Of a DNA stretch of 64,000 nt, positions 1 through 8,413 are shown piece after piece. Below the pieces are notes generated by a model that saw only the letters and a list, made by a program, of their open reading frames with translations, was not told the origin of the DNA and searched no databases. This DNA is from CBDCVA01 sp965222935 [NCBI: Candidatus Latescibacterota bacterium] (GTDB lineage Bacteria > Latescibacterota > CBDCVA01): positions 930,001-994,000 of the forward strand of contig CBDCVA010000002.1 of assembly GCA_965222935.1 (NCBI GenBank). The letters are read 5' to 3'. A program made the translations under genes and the position numbers. Within the stretch, counting starts at the first letter, position 1. Each line of letters begins with the position of its first letter.

Positions 1-292
1 GAAGCGCCGTGGAGACCGCAAGCTTCCCAAAAAATTCTAGCACTCACCCAAATCATGATGGCCCAACAACCATCGCCAGGACGGGGTGAACCGCACAACA
101 GCTAGACACTTCACGAACCCGGGCGAGCCCGCCTGACTGGCCCATGCAGACATCGGTGACCGGCGCTGGCCGTCAAATCTGGCGCCCGCCCTGCATGAGG
201 AAAGCACCCCGTATCCCGCAGGCTCTGTGGGGCGATGGCCGGAGCTGCCGGCGGCTCCAGTCATGGATGGGTTCGCGAGGCTGGAATAGCCG
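1..292. other. left-edge stretch without a convincing gene
   Basis: No reading frame here has both a ribosome binding site and a protein-like composition. The only longer frames run into the oxidoreductase gene on its right in another phase. The stretch lies downstream of that gene's stop, so it probably holds its 3' end and spacer. I see no clear hairpin followed by a T-run. Confidence 0.5.
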
Positions 293-1243
293 CTACGGCT
301 CCCGCCCCGCGTAGATGCGGTCGACCAGTTCCATGGACCCAACCGCGTCGGCGAAACTCGTCAGAGGCTCCCGGGCATTCAGCAGGCAATCGAGGAAGTG
401 ATGATGCTCGTCGAAGAAGCCGTAGGTCTTGATACGGTCGCCGCTGCCCGCTAGGTCGGCGCCGTGAAGGATTTCCGGCTTTCCCCTGTCATGCGTGTGG
501 ATTTCGACGACCTTGGGTACGCGGGCGTAGGCGGCAATGCCGTTACCATGCAGCCCGTGCCGCTCATAGCGGGAGCCGGAAGCGCGATTGGCCGAAATGA
601 GCCCGACACCGCCCTCATCGAAGCGCATCAGGGCGTTGTACGTGTTGTCCTGATTGCTCGTGAAGCCATCCACGTAGCTCGTCACCTCCCGCACCTCGCC
701 GCCGACCCACCGAAGCCAATCCAGCGCGTGGATGACGTCGGTGACAAGTTGGTTCAGACCGTAATAGTCCCGCCTTGGCTCGTGCTTGTGGAATTCGGCC
801 ACCGCCTGCGTCACTGGACCCCGCCTCTCCACGCGCGCTTTGGCTTCGACGAGCACACGCGAAAAGCGGCGGTTGAACCCAACCATCGTGCGCACACCGC
901 ACTCCGCCGCCAGCTCGGCCCAGGCGCGCGTCTGAGCGGCGCTCACGCCCGGCGGCTTCTCCGTGAATACATGCTTCCCGCGGGCGAGACAATCCCGCAC
1001 GATCGGGTCAAGCCACTGGGGTGGCATGATGACGTAGACGGCATCGATTGCCTCCCGGTCGAGCATCTCGCGGTAGTCCGCGTAGGCTTTACCTCTGTGG
1101 GCCTCGACGGCCGCGGTACGTCTCGTCTCGTCCAAGTCGCAGAAGGCAACGATTCGGGCCTCGGGTAGCTCTGCCACGCACCAATGATGCACCCGCGATG
1201 CTAACGAACCACAACCGATGAAGGCAACCTGGATCTCAGCCAT
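293..1243 (-). CDS. Gfo/Idh/MocA-family NAD(P)-dependent oxidoreductase
   Basis: A 316-residue soluble dehydrogenase, normal length for the family. An N-terminal Rossmann fold is shown by VAFIGCGSLASRV at residues 6-18. The family signature HVFTEKP follows near residue 90, then the alpha/beta substrate domain. HALDWLRWVGG near residue 170 corresponds to the conserved region carrying the catalytic His of sugar dehydrogenases in this family. Members oxidise or reduce cyclic polyols and sugars; the substrate cannot be read from sequence. The ATG is preceded by a strong purine-rich ribosome binding site (gggaggggag). The gene stands alone on its strand, back to back with a decayed relative at 1456-1758. 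Confidence 0.9.
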   Translation of the reverse strand: MAEIQVAFIGCGSLASRVHHWCVAELPEARIVAFCDLDETRRTAAVEAHRGKAYADYREMLDREAIDAVYVIMPPQWLDPIVRDCLARGKHVFTEKPPGVSAAQTRAWAELAAECGVRTMVGFNRRFSRVLVEAKARVERRGPVTQAVAEFHKHEPRRDYYGLNQLVTDVIHALDWLRWVGGEVREVTSYVDGFTSNQDNTYNALMRFDEGGVGLISANRASGSRYERHGLHGNGIAAYARVPKVVEIHTHDRGKPEILHGADLAGSGDRIKTYGFFDEHHHFLDCLLNAREPLTSFADAVGSMELVDRIYAGREP

Positions 1244-1455
1244 TCTCCCCTCCCTATCCCATCTCCTTGCGCACGACCAGGCAAGCAGCTCAGATCAGCC
1301 TGCGATAGATCATGCTATGTATTGAAAGTCGCGGTCCCGGAGGGGGGAAAGCGTCGCGTTGAGAGCGCCACTTTCGCGGTGATCGGCCGGGACCTATCTT
1401 GCCCACATCGCATTGGACGCACCCTGACGCACCGGACCTAGCCAAGGAGCCGCCT

Positions 1456-1758
1456 GTGGCCCCGATCCCTCGAGTCGGCGTCATCGGGACGAGTTGGTTC
1501 GCAAATCGCGTGCATCTGCCCGCAGTGGCGGGTCACCCCCCAGGCACGACTTGCTGCCGTCTGCGGCCGTAACCGTGAATGCGCCGAGGCCACGCACGGC
1601 TGGTGTGCCGACCGTTCGCTCGCGGGTAGCGGCGCCCCCTCGGTAACCTGGGCGCGCATGCGATCGACTTCTGCAGGTGGGTTGGGAGCGAGATCCGCCG
1701 GGTCATCGACGCCGTCCTTCACTCCCATGCCGAAGGCCGCTGGATCACGGTCGGATGA
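1456..1758 (+). pseudogene. remnant of a second Gfo/Idh/MocA oxidoreductase
   Basis: A good Shine-Dalgarno (aaggag, 1444-1449) precedes a GTG opening a Rossmann N-terminus, PRVGVIGTSWFANRVHLPAV. At about 1540 a run of C residues shifts the frame; the shifted frame continues as QARLAAVCGRNRECAEA, the expected second strand. The middle of the protein is missing. Near 1660 another frame reads HAIDFCRWVGSEIRRV and then ends as VLHSHAEGRWITVG and a stop, a typical family C-terminus. At about 100 codons against the usual 320-350, the gene has lost its centre and is out of frame. The pieces resemble but do not duplicate the intact gene at 293-1243. Confidence 0.75.
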
Positions 1759-1780
1759 GCCACACCACTCCGGCTAGAGG

Positions 1781-2209
1781 GTGGGACTGGATCTGATGGC
1801 AGCGATCCTCAGATCTGCTCAAGAACAAGCGGCGCACGATATCGCCCTGGCGGCCATCGCCGCTCAGCACTACAGCGACCCGGCCTGGGAGGTCCGGACG
1901 AATCCCGGCGATGAGCGGACCTTCATCCTGGGTGAGCACGCGCCCGACCTGGTGGTTCTCGAACGCGAGAGCGGCGGCGTCATCCTTCTGGGCGAAGTGG
2001 AGACGGCGAGCACGGTGACGGTCCACGAGGCAGTCCAGTGGGCGCAGTTCGCCAGGATCGCTCCGCTAGACCTCTTCGTGCCCTTCGATGCGGTGACCTC
2101 AGCGCATGAACTGGCCACCGAAAGCGGAATCTCGCTGCATGAACTCCGCCGCTACCGGCTGCTGTGCGGCCTCGTGCAGATTTTGCGTGTACCCCCAGGC
2201 GTGAGCTAG
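1781..2209 (+). CDS. small PD-(D/E)xK-like hypothetical protein
   Basis: 142 residues, soluble. The middle holds HAPDLVVLER (about residues 49-58), a short gap, then VILLGEVETAST (about 66-77). A PD followed some 20 residues later by E-x-E on a hydrophobic strand is the layout of PD-(D/E)xK nuclease-fold proteins in which the lysine is replaced. An N-terminal helix (RSAQEQAAHDIALAAI) and a C-terminal alpha/beta part complete a compact single domain. The nuclease assignment is inference. GTG at 1781 gives the longest form; ATG at 1796 is possible, and neither has a well-spaced ribosome binding site. It lies just after the decayed oxidoreductase and converges on the aldolase gene. Confidence 0.65.
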   Translation: MGLDLMAAILRSAQEQAAHDIALAAIAAQHYSDPAWEVRTNPGDERTFILGEHAPDLVVLERESGGVILLGEVETASTVTVHEAVQWAQFARIAPLDLFVPFDAVTSAHELATESGISLHELRRYRLLCGLVQILRVPPGVS

Positions 2210-2215
2210 CCGCTC

Positions 2216-3208
2216 TTACCTGGGGTACTGCGCCAGAAGCTCACGCAGGCGTTGCGTCAGCGCCAGCGCCTCCTCGCGGGGCCGCTGCCAGAGGTTGCGC
2301 CCGAAGATGAGGCCCGTCGCGCCAGCGTCCATGCAGGTGCGGGCGCCCTCCGTTAGCTTGTCCGCAGACACGCGGCCGCCTCCCGAGATGAGCACCAGCG
2401 TCCGCCCGGCGCTGGTGACGACATGGCCGAGGCGCTCGGCGTCGCTCGCCTCCTCCAGTTCCAGGTAGGCCTCGCCGCCGTGCGCCTCGAGGTACGCCCG
2501 GTAGCGCGTGAGAGCCTCGCTCTGTGGGTCTAGCCGCTTGGGGATGTTGACCTTGACAACGTCGGCGCCCATCTCACAGGCAACGCGCGCCGCGTAGGCG
2601 ATGGCGTAGAGTGTATTCCTGCCGCCCTTGGCCTCAATGAACTCGCCGCGCGGATAGCCCCACAGGATCAGAGGCATCCCGAAGCGCTCGCACTCGGCGC
2701 GGACCCGCGCACATTGCGACAGGTCTCTCTCCTGTGCGGGCGAGCCGACGTAAAGGGTGTAGCCTACGGCATCCGCTCCCAGCCGCACGGCGTCTTCGAC
2801 CGTAGCGTCGCAGGTGCTGAAGGCCGCCGTCTCGGGGGGGACGTTCGTGCGCCCGTTGATCTTGAGGATGAGCGGCACGCGGCCCGCGTACTCGCCCAGG
2901 TATTTCTCGGCCAAGCCGATGTGCACGGCGATCCCCGAATACTCCCCCTCCAGGGCCAGCTTGAACTGATAGGCGGGGTCGCCCGCAGGCGGGTTCGGAA
3001 AGAAGTCGATCGGCCCGTGCTCGAAGCCCTGATCAATCGGCAGGATCAGGAGCGTGCCGTTTCCCGCACCATGCCCGTAAGCCAGGCGATGGAGCCGCGC
3101 CCTTTTGCCGACGCTCAGCGCCAGATCGCCGAGGCCCAGACGCGAGAGTGTGCTAGCTCCAACCGCCGGCGGCGCGGCGAGGACAGCTTTCTCGGATTTC
3201 GGTGACAT
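2216..3208 (-). CDS. fbaB: class I fructose-bisphosphate aldolase, FbaB/DhnA type
   Basis: 330 residues. Cleaves fructose 1,6-bisphosphate to two triose phosphates (and the reverse) through a Schiff base, in the cytoplasm. Matches remembered from E. coli FbaB run in order: LPIDQGFEHGP (about residue 56), GYTLYVGS (149), LWGYPRG (182), GADVVKVN (214), ISGGGR and GLIFGRN near the C-terminus. Lys219 in DVVKV lines up with the Schiff-base lysine. The chosen ATG has gaggag seven bases upstream; an extension to 3319 is possible but reads as promoter-region sequence. An extended -10 promoter lies 31-39 bases upstream. It is divergent from the radical SAM gene. Confidence 0.9.
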   Translation of the reverse strand: MSPKSEKAVLAAPPAVGASTLSRLGLGDLALSVGKRARLHRLAYGHGAGNGTLLILPIDQGFEHGPIDFFPNPPAGDPAYQFKLALEGEYSGIAVHIGLAEKYLGEYAGRVPLILKINGRTNVPPETAAFSTCDATVEDAVRLGADAVGYTLYVGSPAQERDLSQCARVRAECERFGMPLILWGYPRGEFIEAKGGRNTLYAIAYAARVACEMGADVVKVNIPKRLDPQSEALTRYRAYLEAHGGEAYLELEEASDAERLGHVVTSAGRTLVLISGGGRVSADKLTEGARTCMDAGATGLIFGRNLWQRPREEALALTQRLRELLAQYPR

Positions 3209-3238
3209 TGCAAGCTCCTCACGCCTTAAGATAGAAGG

Positions 3239-3247
3239 ATCATAGCA
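3239..3247 (-). promoter_or_regulatory. extended -10 promoter for the aldolase gene
   Basis: Read on the minus strand this is TGCTATGAT: an extended TGn motif joined to a -10 box matching TATAAT at five of six positions, about 30 bases upstream of the aldolase ATG. No good -35 is visible, as is usual for extended -10 promoters. Confidence 0.45.
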
Positions 3248-3383
3248 AAGATAGAGGCGCTTGCCGCTTGAGCCAAAGGCTCTGGCACGGCTTAAATTGC
3301 GTCGCGCGAGAAAAGTCATATCTTAGAGAATCCACTTCTTGTGAAGTTTAGACTAGAGCTCAATACGAAAGCGAGGTCTGCTC

Positions 3384-5531
3384 GTGGTCCAAGCGCTTCT
3401 GACCGTCGGTGGGGTGGAGAGTCGTTCTCGGCCCAAAACGTTGCCGCGCACTCTGCGGATCTATCTCATCAAGCCATCGAAGTACCATGACGACGGCTAC
3501 GTCCTCGAGTTCTGGCGCGGGGTGCAGCCCGCCAACACGCTGACTGTCCTCAACGCGCTTTTCGACCAGTGGAACGCCGTGGCACCCGATGACATCCCCA
3601 CGAAAGTGGAAACGGTGATGTGGGAGGAGATGCTCTACGGCGTCGTGGACGAGAGCTACATCAGGCGCGTCAAGGCCGAGTGCAGCGCGCCGGGCGTCGA
3701 GGCGCTCATCTGCATCTGCGGGGTCCAGACGAACCAGTACCCCCGGGCCCGCGACATTGCGCTGCTCTTCAAGGCTGCTGGGTTCGACGTCATCGTCGGA
3801 GGCTTCCACATCTCCGGCCACGAGCCATCGCGCGCTTTCCTGCAGGCAAATGGCATCTCGACCGTCGTCGGCGAGGTCGAGACGAACTGGACCGAGATCG
3901 TACTCGACGCCATCAACGGGGCGCTCCAACCCAACTACGCGATCGACGAGGGGATCCGCTCCAAGACGGGCAAGGACGACATCTGGGTGCCCGACATCGA
4001 AGGCGCCGCGCCGCCCAGACTCGACCGCAAGTACCTCGGGAAGTTTATCAACGAGAACATGACGACGCTCGACACCTCGCGCGGCTGCCCGTTCACCTGC
4101 TCATATTGCAGCGTCAAGAACGTCATGGGGCGCACGATGCGCTCACGCGAGCCGGGGATCATCCTGGATTGGGTCCGCCACGCCGTAGACGAGCACGGGA
4201 TTCGCTGGTTATTTCTGGTGGACGACAATTTCTACCGCAACCCGCGCTGGGAGGAGATCCTGAACGGGTTCATCGCCCTACGTAAGGAGGGCCGTGAACT
4301 GGGCTTCATGATGCAGGTGGACTGCGAAGCTTCGGGGGGCATGAGCGACGCTGCCGGATCGAGAAAGACCGAGAGCGAGAAATTCGTCCAGCTCGCCGCC
4401 GAAGCGGGCTGCTTTGAGGTCTTCGTCGGCTTCGAGACCTTCGACCCCATCAATCTCAATGACTTCAGCAAGCACCAGAACCGCGTCAGGACCTTCGACA
4501 GGCGTGACGAATCGGAGGAGGCGCGCAACGCCGTCGTCGAAAAATACCGCAGGGCCGTCACCAACTGGCACAACGTCGGCGTCTCCGTTCATTCGGGCTG
4601 CATGATCGGCTTCCCGCATGACGACTCTACCGTCGGCAAGCGCACCGCGCAAGACCTAGTGGACATCGGCGTGGACATCGTGTCGTTCTTTATCGTCACC
4701 CCACTGCCCGGTACCGAAGATTTCGACAGTGCCCTGGAGGCCGGGACGATATTCGACTGGGACTTCAACAGCTATGAGACGACGGTGCCCACAACGCACC
4801 ACCCCAAGATGACACCGGAACAACTGCTGAAGACCTACTGGGACGCCTGGAAGACCTTTTACAGCACGTCGCGGCTCGCCAAGACGTTGCTCACCGGCGG
4901 CAGTTCCTACTTGCACGCCGAGGCGCGGACTACCGTCTTGCGGCAGTTCATCTGGTATTACTACTCCCGCATGGTGCGCATCCATCCGATGATGGGGGGC
5001 TTCTGGCGCAAGCGCACCCCCAGTACGCGACGGGACCGCGTGACGGCCGCGGTCCGCCAGCTCAACGTCCAGGCCACCCCGACCTTGACCCCCATCGTCC
5101 GCGAGGTAAAAGGCTGGGAGCCGATCAAGGTCTTCAGCGTCGAGAACCTGGAGCGCGGAGCGCGGGAGTTGAGGGGTCGCCTGGAGGAGATTGTCCACGA
5201 GGTCCGCAGCTGGTCGCTCATGGAGGACCGTCACAGCGTGCGCGTTCTGCGAGATGGTGCCGGTGAGTTGGCGCGCCGGCTCGAGCGCATCGTGGGCGAG
5301 GTACACCCCTGGGCACTCCCGGAAGTGGGTGCGGTGGACATTCGCCGAAGTGCGGAGCGCATCCTGAGCGAACTGCGAGAATGGGCGGCGATTGATGACT
5401 TCCGCGAGCTCAGAGCGCTGGAGATGGGCACGGCCGAGTTGGCTCGAGCGCTGGAGGGCGTCTTCGGTGAAATTCGCCGCTGGGCGTCGGAAGCACCGAG
5501 CAGCCTGAACCCCTTGCCGGAGAGCGCGTAA
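3384..5531 (+). CDS. B12-binding-like radical SAM protein with repetitive C-terminal tail
   Basis: 715 residues. Residues 20-190 form an alpha/beta domain like the cobalamin-binding domain of this superfamily (VIVGGFHISGHEPSRA near 135), without an obvious DxHxxG. The radical SAM cluster motif CPFTCSYC (Cys235, Cys239, Cys242) binds the 4Fe-4S cluster. A DUF4070-like part follows (IGFPHDD, TPLPGTE). From about residue 562 the tail repeats a helical unit at least four times: EIVHEVRSW, RIVGEVHPW, RILSELREW and GVFGEIRRW, with GARELRGRL/GAGELARRL/GTAELARAL preceding three of them. GTG at 3384 has gcgagg seven bases upstream. Five bases separate it from the exonuclease gene, so the two are probably co-transcribed. 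Substrate unknown; related proteins methylate or rearrange lipids and cofactors. Confidence 0.85.
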   Translation: MVQALLTVGGVESRSRPKTLPRTLRIYLIKPSKYHDDGYVLEFWRGVQPANTLTVLNALFDQWNAVAPDDIPTKVETVMWEEMLYGVVDESYIRRVKAECSAPGVEALICICGVQTNQYPRARDIALLFKAAGFDVIVGGFHISGHEPSRAFLQANGISTVVGEVETNWTEIVLDAINGALQPNYAIDEGIRSKTGKDDIWVPDIEGAAPPRLDRKYLGKFINENMTTLDTSRGCPFTCSYCSVKNVMGRTMRSREPGIILDWVRHAVDEHGIRWLFLVDDNFYRNPRWEEILNGFIALRKEGRELGFMMQVDCEASGGMSDAAGSRKTESEKFVQLAAEAGCFEVFVGFETFDPINLNDFSKHQNRVRTFDRRDESEEARNAVVEKYRRAVTNWHNVGVSVHSGCMIGFPHDDSTVGKRTAQDLVDIGVDIVSFFIVTPLPGTEDFDSALEAGTIFDWDFNSYETTVPTTHHPKMTPEQLLKTYWDAWKTFYSTSRLAKTLLTGGSSYLHAEARTTVLRQFIWYYYSRMVRIHPMMGGFWRKRTPSTRRDRVTAAVRQLNVQATPTLTPIVREVKGWEPIKVFSVENLERGARELRGRLEEIVHEVRSWSLMEDRHSVRVLRDGAGELARRLERIVGEVHPWALPEVGAVDIRRSAERILSELREWAAIDDFRELRALEMGTAELARALEGVFGEIRRWASEAPSSLNPLPESA

Positions 5532-5536
5532 CCCAG

Positions 5537-6412
5537 GTGTCCCCGCGATCCGCCAAGGCGCGACTTCAGGGGACACTCGAGACGCAGCCTCAGGGGATTG
5601 ATGGCCCGGCCGTGCTTTTGGTGGCGTGGAAACTACGAGGTACGCCCTCTTCCATCGCTGACCGGCTTATCTGCACTACCGTTGGCGATGACGCGCGTTT
5701 CGCCCGCGGGGCCGATGGCCGGTGGCGCTTTACCCCGTCCGACGACCCAGATCACCTGACGCGTGCCGCGTTCACCGTCGTCGATCTTGAAACCACCGGC
5801 ATCAAACCGCCCGAACACCGGATCACCGAGCTTGCGGCGGTGCGTGTACGGGGCGGCGAGCTCGCCGAGCGCTTCGTGACGTTGGTCAACCCCGAGCGTG
5901 TGATCCCGTTCGAGATCGTCACCTTCAACGGCATCACGGATGCCATGGTGGCAGAAGCTCCACCCTCAAGTGAGATCCTCCCGGCCTTCCTGGAGTTTTT
6001 GGGTGATTCTGCCCTCGTCGCGCACAACCTTCCCTTCGACCAGCGGTTTCTGCGCCACGAGGTCGCCCAGGCCACAGGTGACCGGCTAACCAACCCGCGC
6101 CTGTGCACCGTGCGCCTTGCACGTAAACTCTTCCCCGGTCTACGCTCCCGCGAGCTGGGCCGGCTGTGCCGTCATCTGGGAATCCGAATCTACAGGCGCC
6201 ACCGCGCAGAAGGGGACGCCGAGGCAACGGCGCGGCTTCTGCGCGTAGAGATCGAGATGCTCCTAGCCCGCGGCATCGCAACCCTCGACGAAGCTCAGGC
6301 GTTCATCCGCCCCCAACGGCTGTCACTCAAGCGGGGGCGACGGGCCCGGCGAGTCGTGCTCGACCCGCCCGAAGTCGATCAGGAACCGTCCGTGAGAAGC
6401 GTGCGCAGGTAG
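5537..6412 (+). CDS. DnaQ-like 3'-5' exonuclease with N-terminal winged-helix-like extension
   Basis: 291 residues. The DEDDh exonuclease domain spans about residues 78-245, with acidic residues at Asp83 and Glu85 (VVDLETTG), Asp168 (HNLPFDQRF), His222 and Asp227 (HRAEGDAEA). These bind two metals and remove 3' nucleotides from DNA or RNA. The first 75 residues resemble the small winged-helix module (DDARFARGADGRWRF) found before exonuclease domains in UvrC-like and PolC-like fusions. The last 40 residues are basic. The start is a GTG five bases after the previous stop with a poor ribosome binding site, suggesting translational coupling. The 3' end overlaps the convergent galU by 34 bases. 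Confidence 0.85.
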   Translation: MSPRSAKARLQGTLETQPQGIDGPAVLLVAWKLRGTPSSIADRLICTTVGDDARFARGADGRWRFTPSDDPDHLTRAAFTVVDLETTGIKPPEHRITELAAVRVRGGELAERFVTLVNPERVIPFEIVTFNGITDAMVAEAPPSSEILPAFLEFLGDSALVAHNLPFDQRFLRHEVAQATGDRLTNPRLCTVRLARKLFPGLRSRELGRLCRHLGIRIYRRHRAEGDAEATARLLRVEIEMLLARGIATLDEAQAFIRPQRLSLKRGRRARRVVLDPPEVDQEPSVRSVRR

Positions 6413-7269
6413 GCCCGGAAATCGGGTGCAATGTCAGGGCGTGCCAACGCAAAGGCGATGGTCGCGGCCAGAAAACTCTGCGGATCACCCACGGTGTGCC
6501 ACTGCCCGTCGATCGGCAGCGCCCACACCGGCTCCTCGCGGCTCAGAGCCAAGATCGCATCCGTCAGGTAGACCTCGCCGTTTGGCTGAGGTGCGGTCGC
6601 GTGCAGGTAGGTGAAGATCGCGGGATCGAAGACGTACCGGCCGAGCAATGCCAGGTCCGACGGCGCCTCGTCGGTCTCGGGCTTCTCCACCACGTCTCGT
6701 ACGCGCCACAGGCCCTCTTCCGTTGGGTCGCCGGCAATGACGCCGAAGCGGCTCAACTGCCCCCGCGGGACGCGGTGTACAGCCAAGATCGAACCTCCGA
6801 CTCTCGATCGCGCCTCCAGTAACTGCGCCAGCGCGGGCACCGGGCCCAGCACCAGGTCGTCGCCGAAAAGCACAGCGACGGCCTCCCCACCAGCGTGAAC
6901 CTCCGCGCGAAGGAGCGCGTGACCGGTACCCAACGGCTCCACCTGGCGGATGAAGTGCACCTCGGCGAGGCGATGCAGCCGCTCAAGGTCTTGCAGAAGC
7001 GGTGTCTTGCCGCTCTCCGACAGCGCCTGGTGGATCTCGGGCACGTCGTCAAAGTAATCTTCGATCGCGGTCTTTCGCCTTCCAGTAACGACCAGGATGT
7101 CGGTGATGCCGCTCTGGATGATCTCATCCACCACGTAATGCATCGCCGGACGGTCGACGATGGGGACCATCTCCTTGGGGATCGCCTTGGTGGCGGGCAA
7201 AAGTCGCGTCCCGATTCCAGCGGCGAACACCACAGCCTTGCGCACGGCGGAAGGCTCTCGCTCAGCCAT
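6379..7269 (-). CDS. galU: UTP-glucose-1-phosphate uridylyltransferase
   Basis: About 296 residues. Makes UDP-glucose from UTP and glucose 1-phosphate in the cytoplasm, feeding envelope glycan synthesis. The nucleotide-binding signature FAAGIGTRLLPATKAIPKEM begins the protein, followed by VDRPAMHYVVDEI, VRQVEPLGTGHAL, LFGDDLVLG and VVEKP, all in GalU order and spacing. Length is normal. I start at the ATG at 7269 (MAEREPSAV); longer starts at 7287 and 7317 add residues without a ribosome binding site. It overlaps the exonuclease gene tail to tail. A more divergent nucleotidyltransferase is at 23931-24797. Confidence 0.9.
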   Translation of the reverse strand: MAEREPSAVRKAVVFAAGIGTRLLPATKAIPKEMVPIVDRPAMHYVVDEIIQSGITDILVVTGRRKTAIEDYFDDVPEIHQALSESGKTPLLQDLERLHRLAEVHFIRQVEPLGTGHALLRAEVHAGGEAVAVLFGDDLVLGPVPALAQLLEARSRVGGSILAVHRVPRGQLSRFGVIAGDPTEEGLWRVRDVVEKPETDEAPSDLALLGRYVFDPAIFTYLHATAPQPNGEVYLTDAILALSREEPVWALPIDGQWHTVGDPQSFLAATIAFALARPDIAPDFRAYLRTLLTDGS

Positions 7270-7351
7270 CGGTTCCACTCTTTTCATCTGGAGGCTTGAC
7301 GATCCCGCTCGATCCATTCACATTGAACTGGACGAAAGGAGGTTCCAAATC

Positions 7352-8314
7352 GTGCGAAGTCACCCGACGTGGGGATGGCAAGTGGGGCTGGCGGTGGGGC
7401 TGACATTCGCCCTTGCTTGCGGGAAAGACGACGCGACGTGGACTCATTTCACGACTGTGGACGGCCTGGCCGGCGACTGGGTTCGGGCCATCGAGATCGG
7501 ACCCGATGGCGCTATGTGGTTTGGCACCAACCACGGGCTTTCTCGCTACGATGGTCAGTCCTGGACCACCTACAAGACGGCCGACGGGTTGGCGGACGAT
7601 GCCGTCTATGCGCTCGAATTTGCGGACGATGGGAAGCTCTGGATCGGCACCAAGGGGGGGCTCAGCCGCTTCGACGGTCAATCGTGGCTGACGTACACGA
7701 GCCACGACGGTCTTGCGGAAGACTGGATTCGCACACTCGCCTTTGACAGTAATGGCCACCTGTGGGCAGGAACCCGCTACAGCGGCGTCTCCTGTCTGGC
7801 AGACACCGCTTGGGTGACCTTCACCAGCCTGGACGGAGTACCTCACAACGCTGTGGAAAGCATAACCCTCGGCCCTGACGGCGTGCTATGGTGCGGGACG
7901 AAACAGGCTGGCATCGGCATCTTCGAGGGGGGTGGCTGGTCGGCGTATCGGGAGCGGAAAGACCTCAACGATCGGTCGATCGTCGCCATCGTCGTTGACC
8001 ATCAGAATCGACTCTGGTTCGGGACCGAGAGAGTCGGGGTCGCCGTCTTCGATGGAGAGACATGGGCGCGCTACACCAATCTCGACGGCCTCACCCACAA
8101 CCAGATCCAGTGCTTGACCGTAGCGCCGAGCGGCGACGTGTGGGTCGGCACTGTGCAGGGGGCCAGTCGATGGGAAGGGAAAAAATGGCAAAACATCACC
8201 CAGGAGGAGGGCCTTCCGAGCCCCGGCGTCTTTGCCATCGCCGTTGACACCTCTGGCAACGTCTGGTTCGGCACCGCGCGCGGCGTAAGCCGATACGCAC
8301 CATCTCGCACCTGA
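7352..8314 (+). CDS. exported seven-bladed Reg_prop beta-propeller protein
   Basis: 320 residues. A near-perfect Shine-Dalgarno (aaaggaggt, 7336-7344) precedes a GTG start. A signal sequence follows, ending LTFALACGKDD; the cysteine suggests a lipoprotein although the lipobox (ALAC) is not canonical. The remainder is seven copies of a 40-residue unit with the two-component-regulator propeller pattern DGLxxDxVxxLxxxxDGxLWxGTxxGLSRxDG, for example LWIGTKGGLSRFDG and VWFGTARGVSRYAPS. Such propellers usually sense ligands in front of histidine kinases, but no kinase is attached or adjacent here. A free-standing surface or periplasmic propeller is therefore likely; the ligand is unknown. Confidence 0.85.
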   Translation: MRSHPTWGWQVGLAVGLTFALACGKDDATWTHFTTVDGLAGDWVRAIEIGPDGAMWFGTNHGLSRYDGQSWTTYKTADGLADDAVYALEFADDGKLWIGTKGGLSRFDGQSWLTYTSHDGLAEDWIRTLAFDSNGHLWAGTRYSGVSCLADTAWVTFTSLDGVPHNAVESITLGPDGVLWCGTKQAGIGIFEGGGWSAYRERKDLNDRSIVAIVVDHQNRLWFGTERVGVAVFDGETWARYTNLDGLTHNQIQCLTVAPSGDVWVGTVQGASRWEGKKWQNITQEEGLPSPGVFAIAVDTSGNVWFGTARGVSRYAPSRT

Positions 8315-8349
8315 GCTCGCCACGGCCCGTCCTTCAACCGTACAAGCGA

Positions 8350-8386
8350 AGGGCGCCGACACACGCTCGCTCTGCGTCGACGCCCT
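8350..8386. terminator. hairpin between convergent genes, probable bidirectional terminator
   Basis: gggcgccgac (8351-8360) pairs with gtcgacgccc (8376-8385) as a ten-base-pair stem with one mismatch and a 15-base loop; A8350 and T8386 extend it. It lies between the ends of the propeller gene and the envelope operon, 36 and 28 bases from their stops. T-runs are weak on both sides, so factor-dependent or partial termination is possible. Confidence 0.5.
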
Positions 8387-8413
8387 CACATTTCTAAGGA
8401 GATGTTGGCAGGC

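Noticed and set aside
37-342. 101-codon minus-strand frame at the left edge
   Set aside because: Overlaps the end of the oxidoreductase gene in another phase; no ribosome binding site.
464-1168. Long plus-strand frame of 234 codons opposite the oxidoreductase
   Set aside because: It is the antisense shadow of a well-supported gene; no ribosome binding site and no recognisable family.
3332-3351. Small inverted repeat ACTTC-TTGT-GAAGT between the aldolase and radical SAM genes
   Set aside because: Five-base arms with a short loop are expected by chance; no recurring copy was seen.
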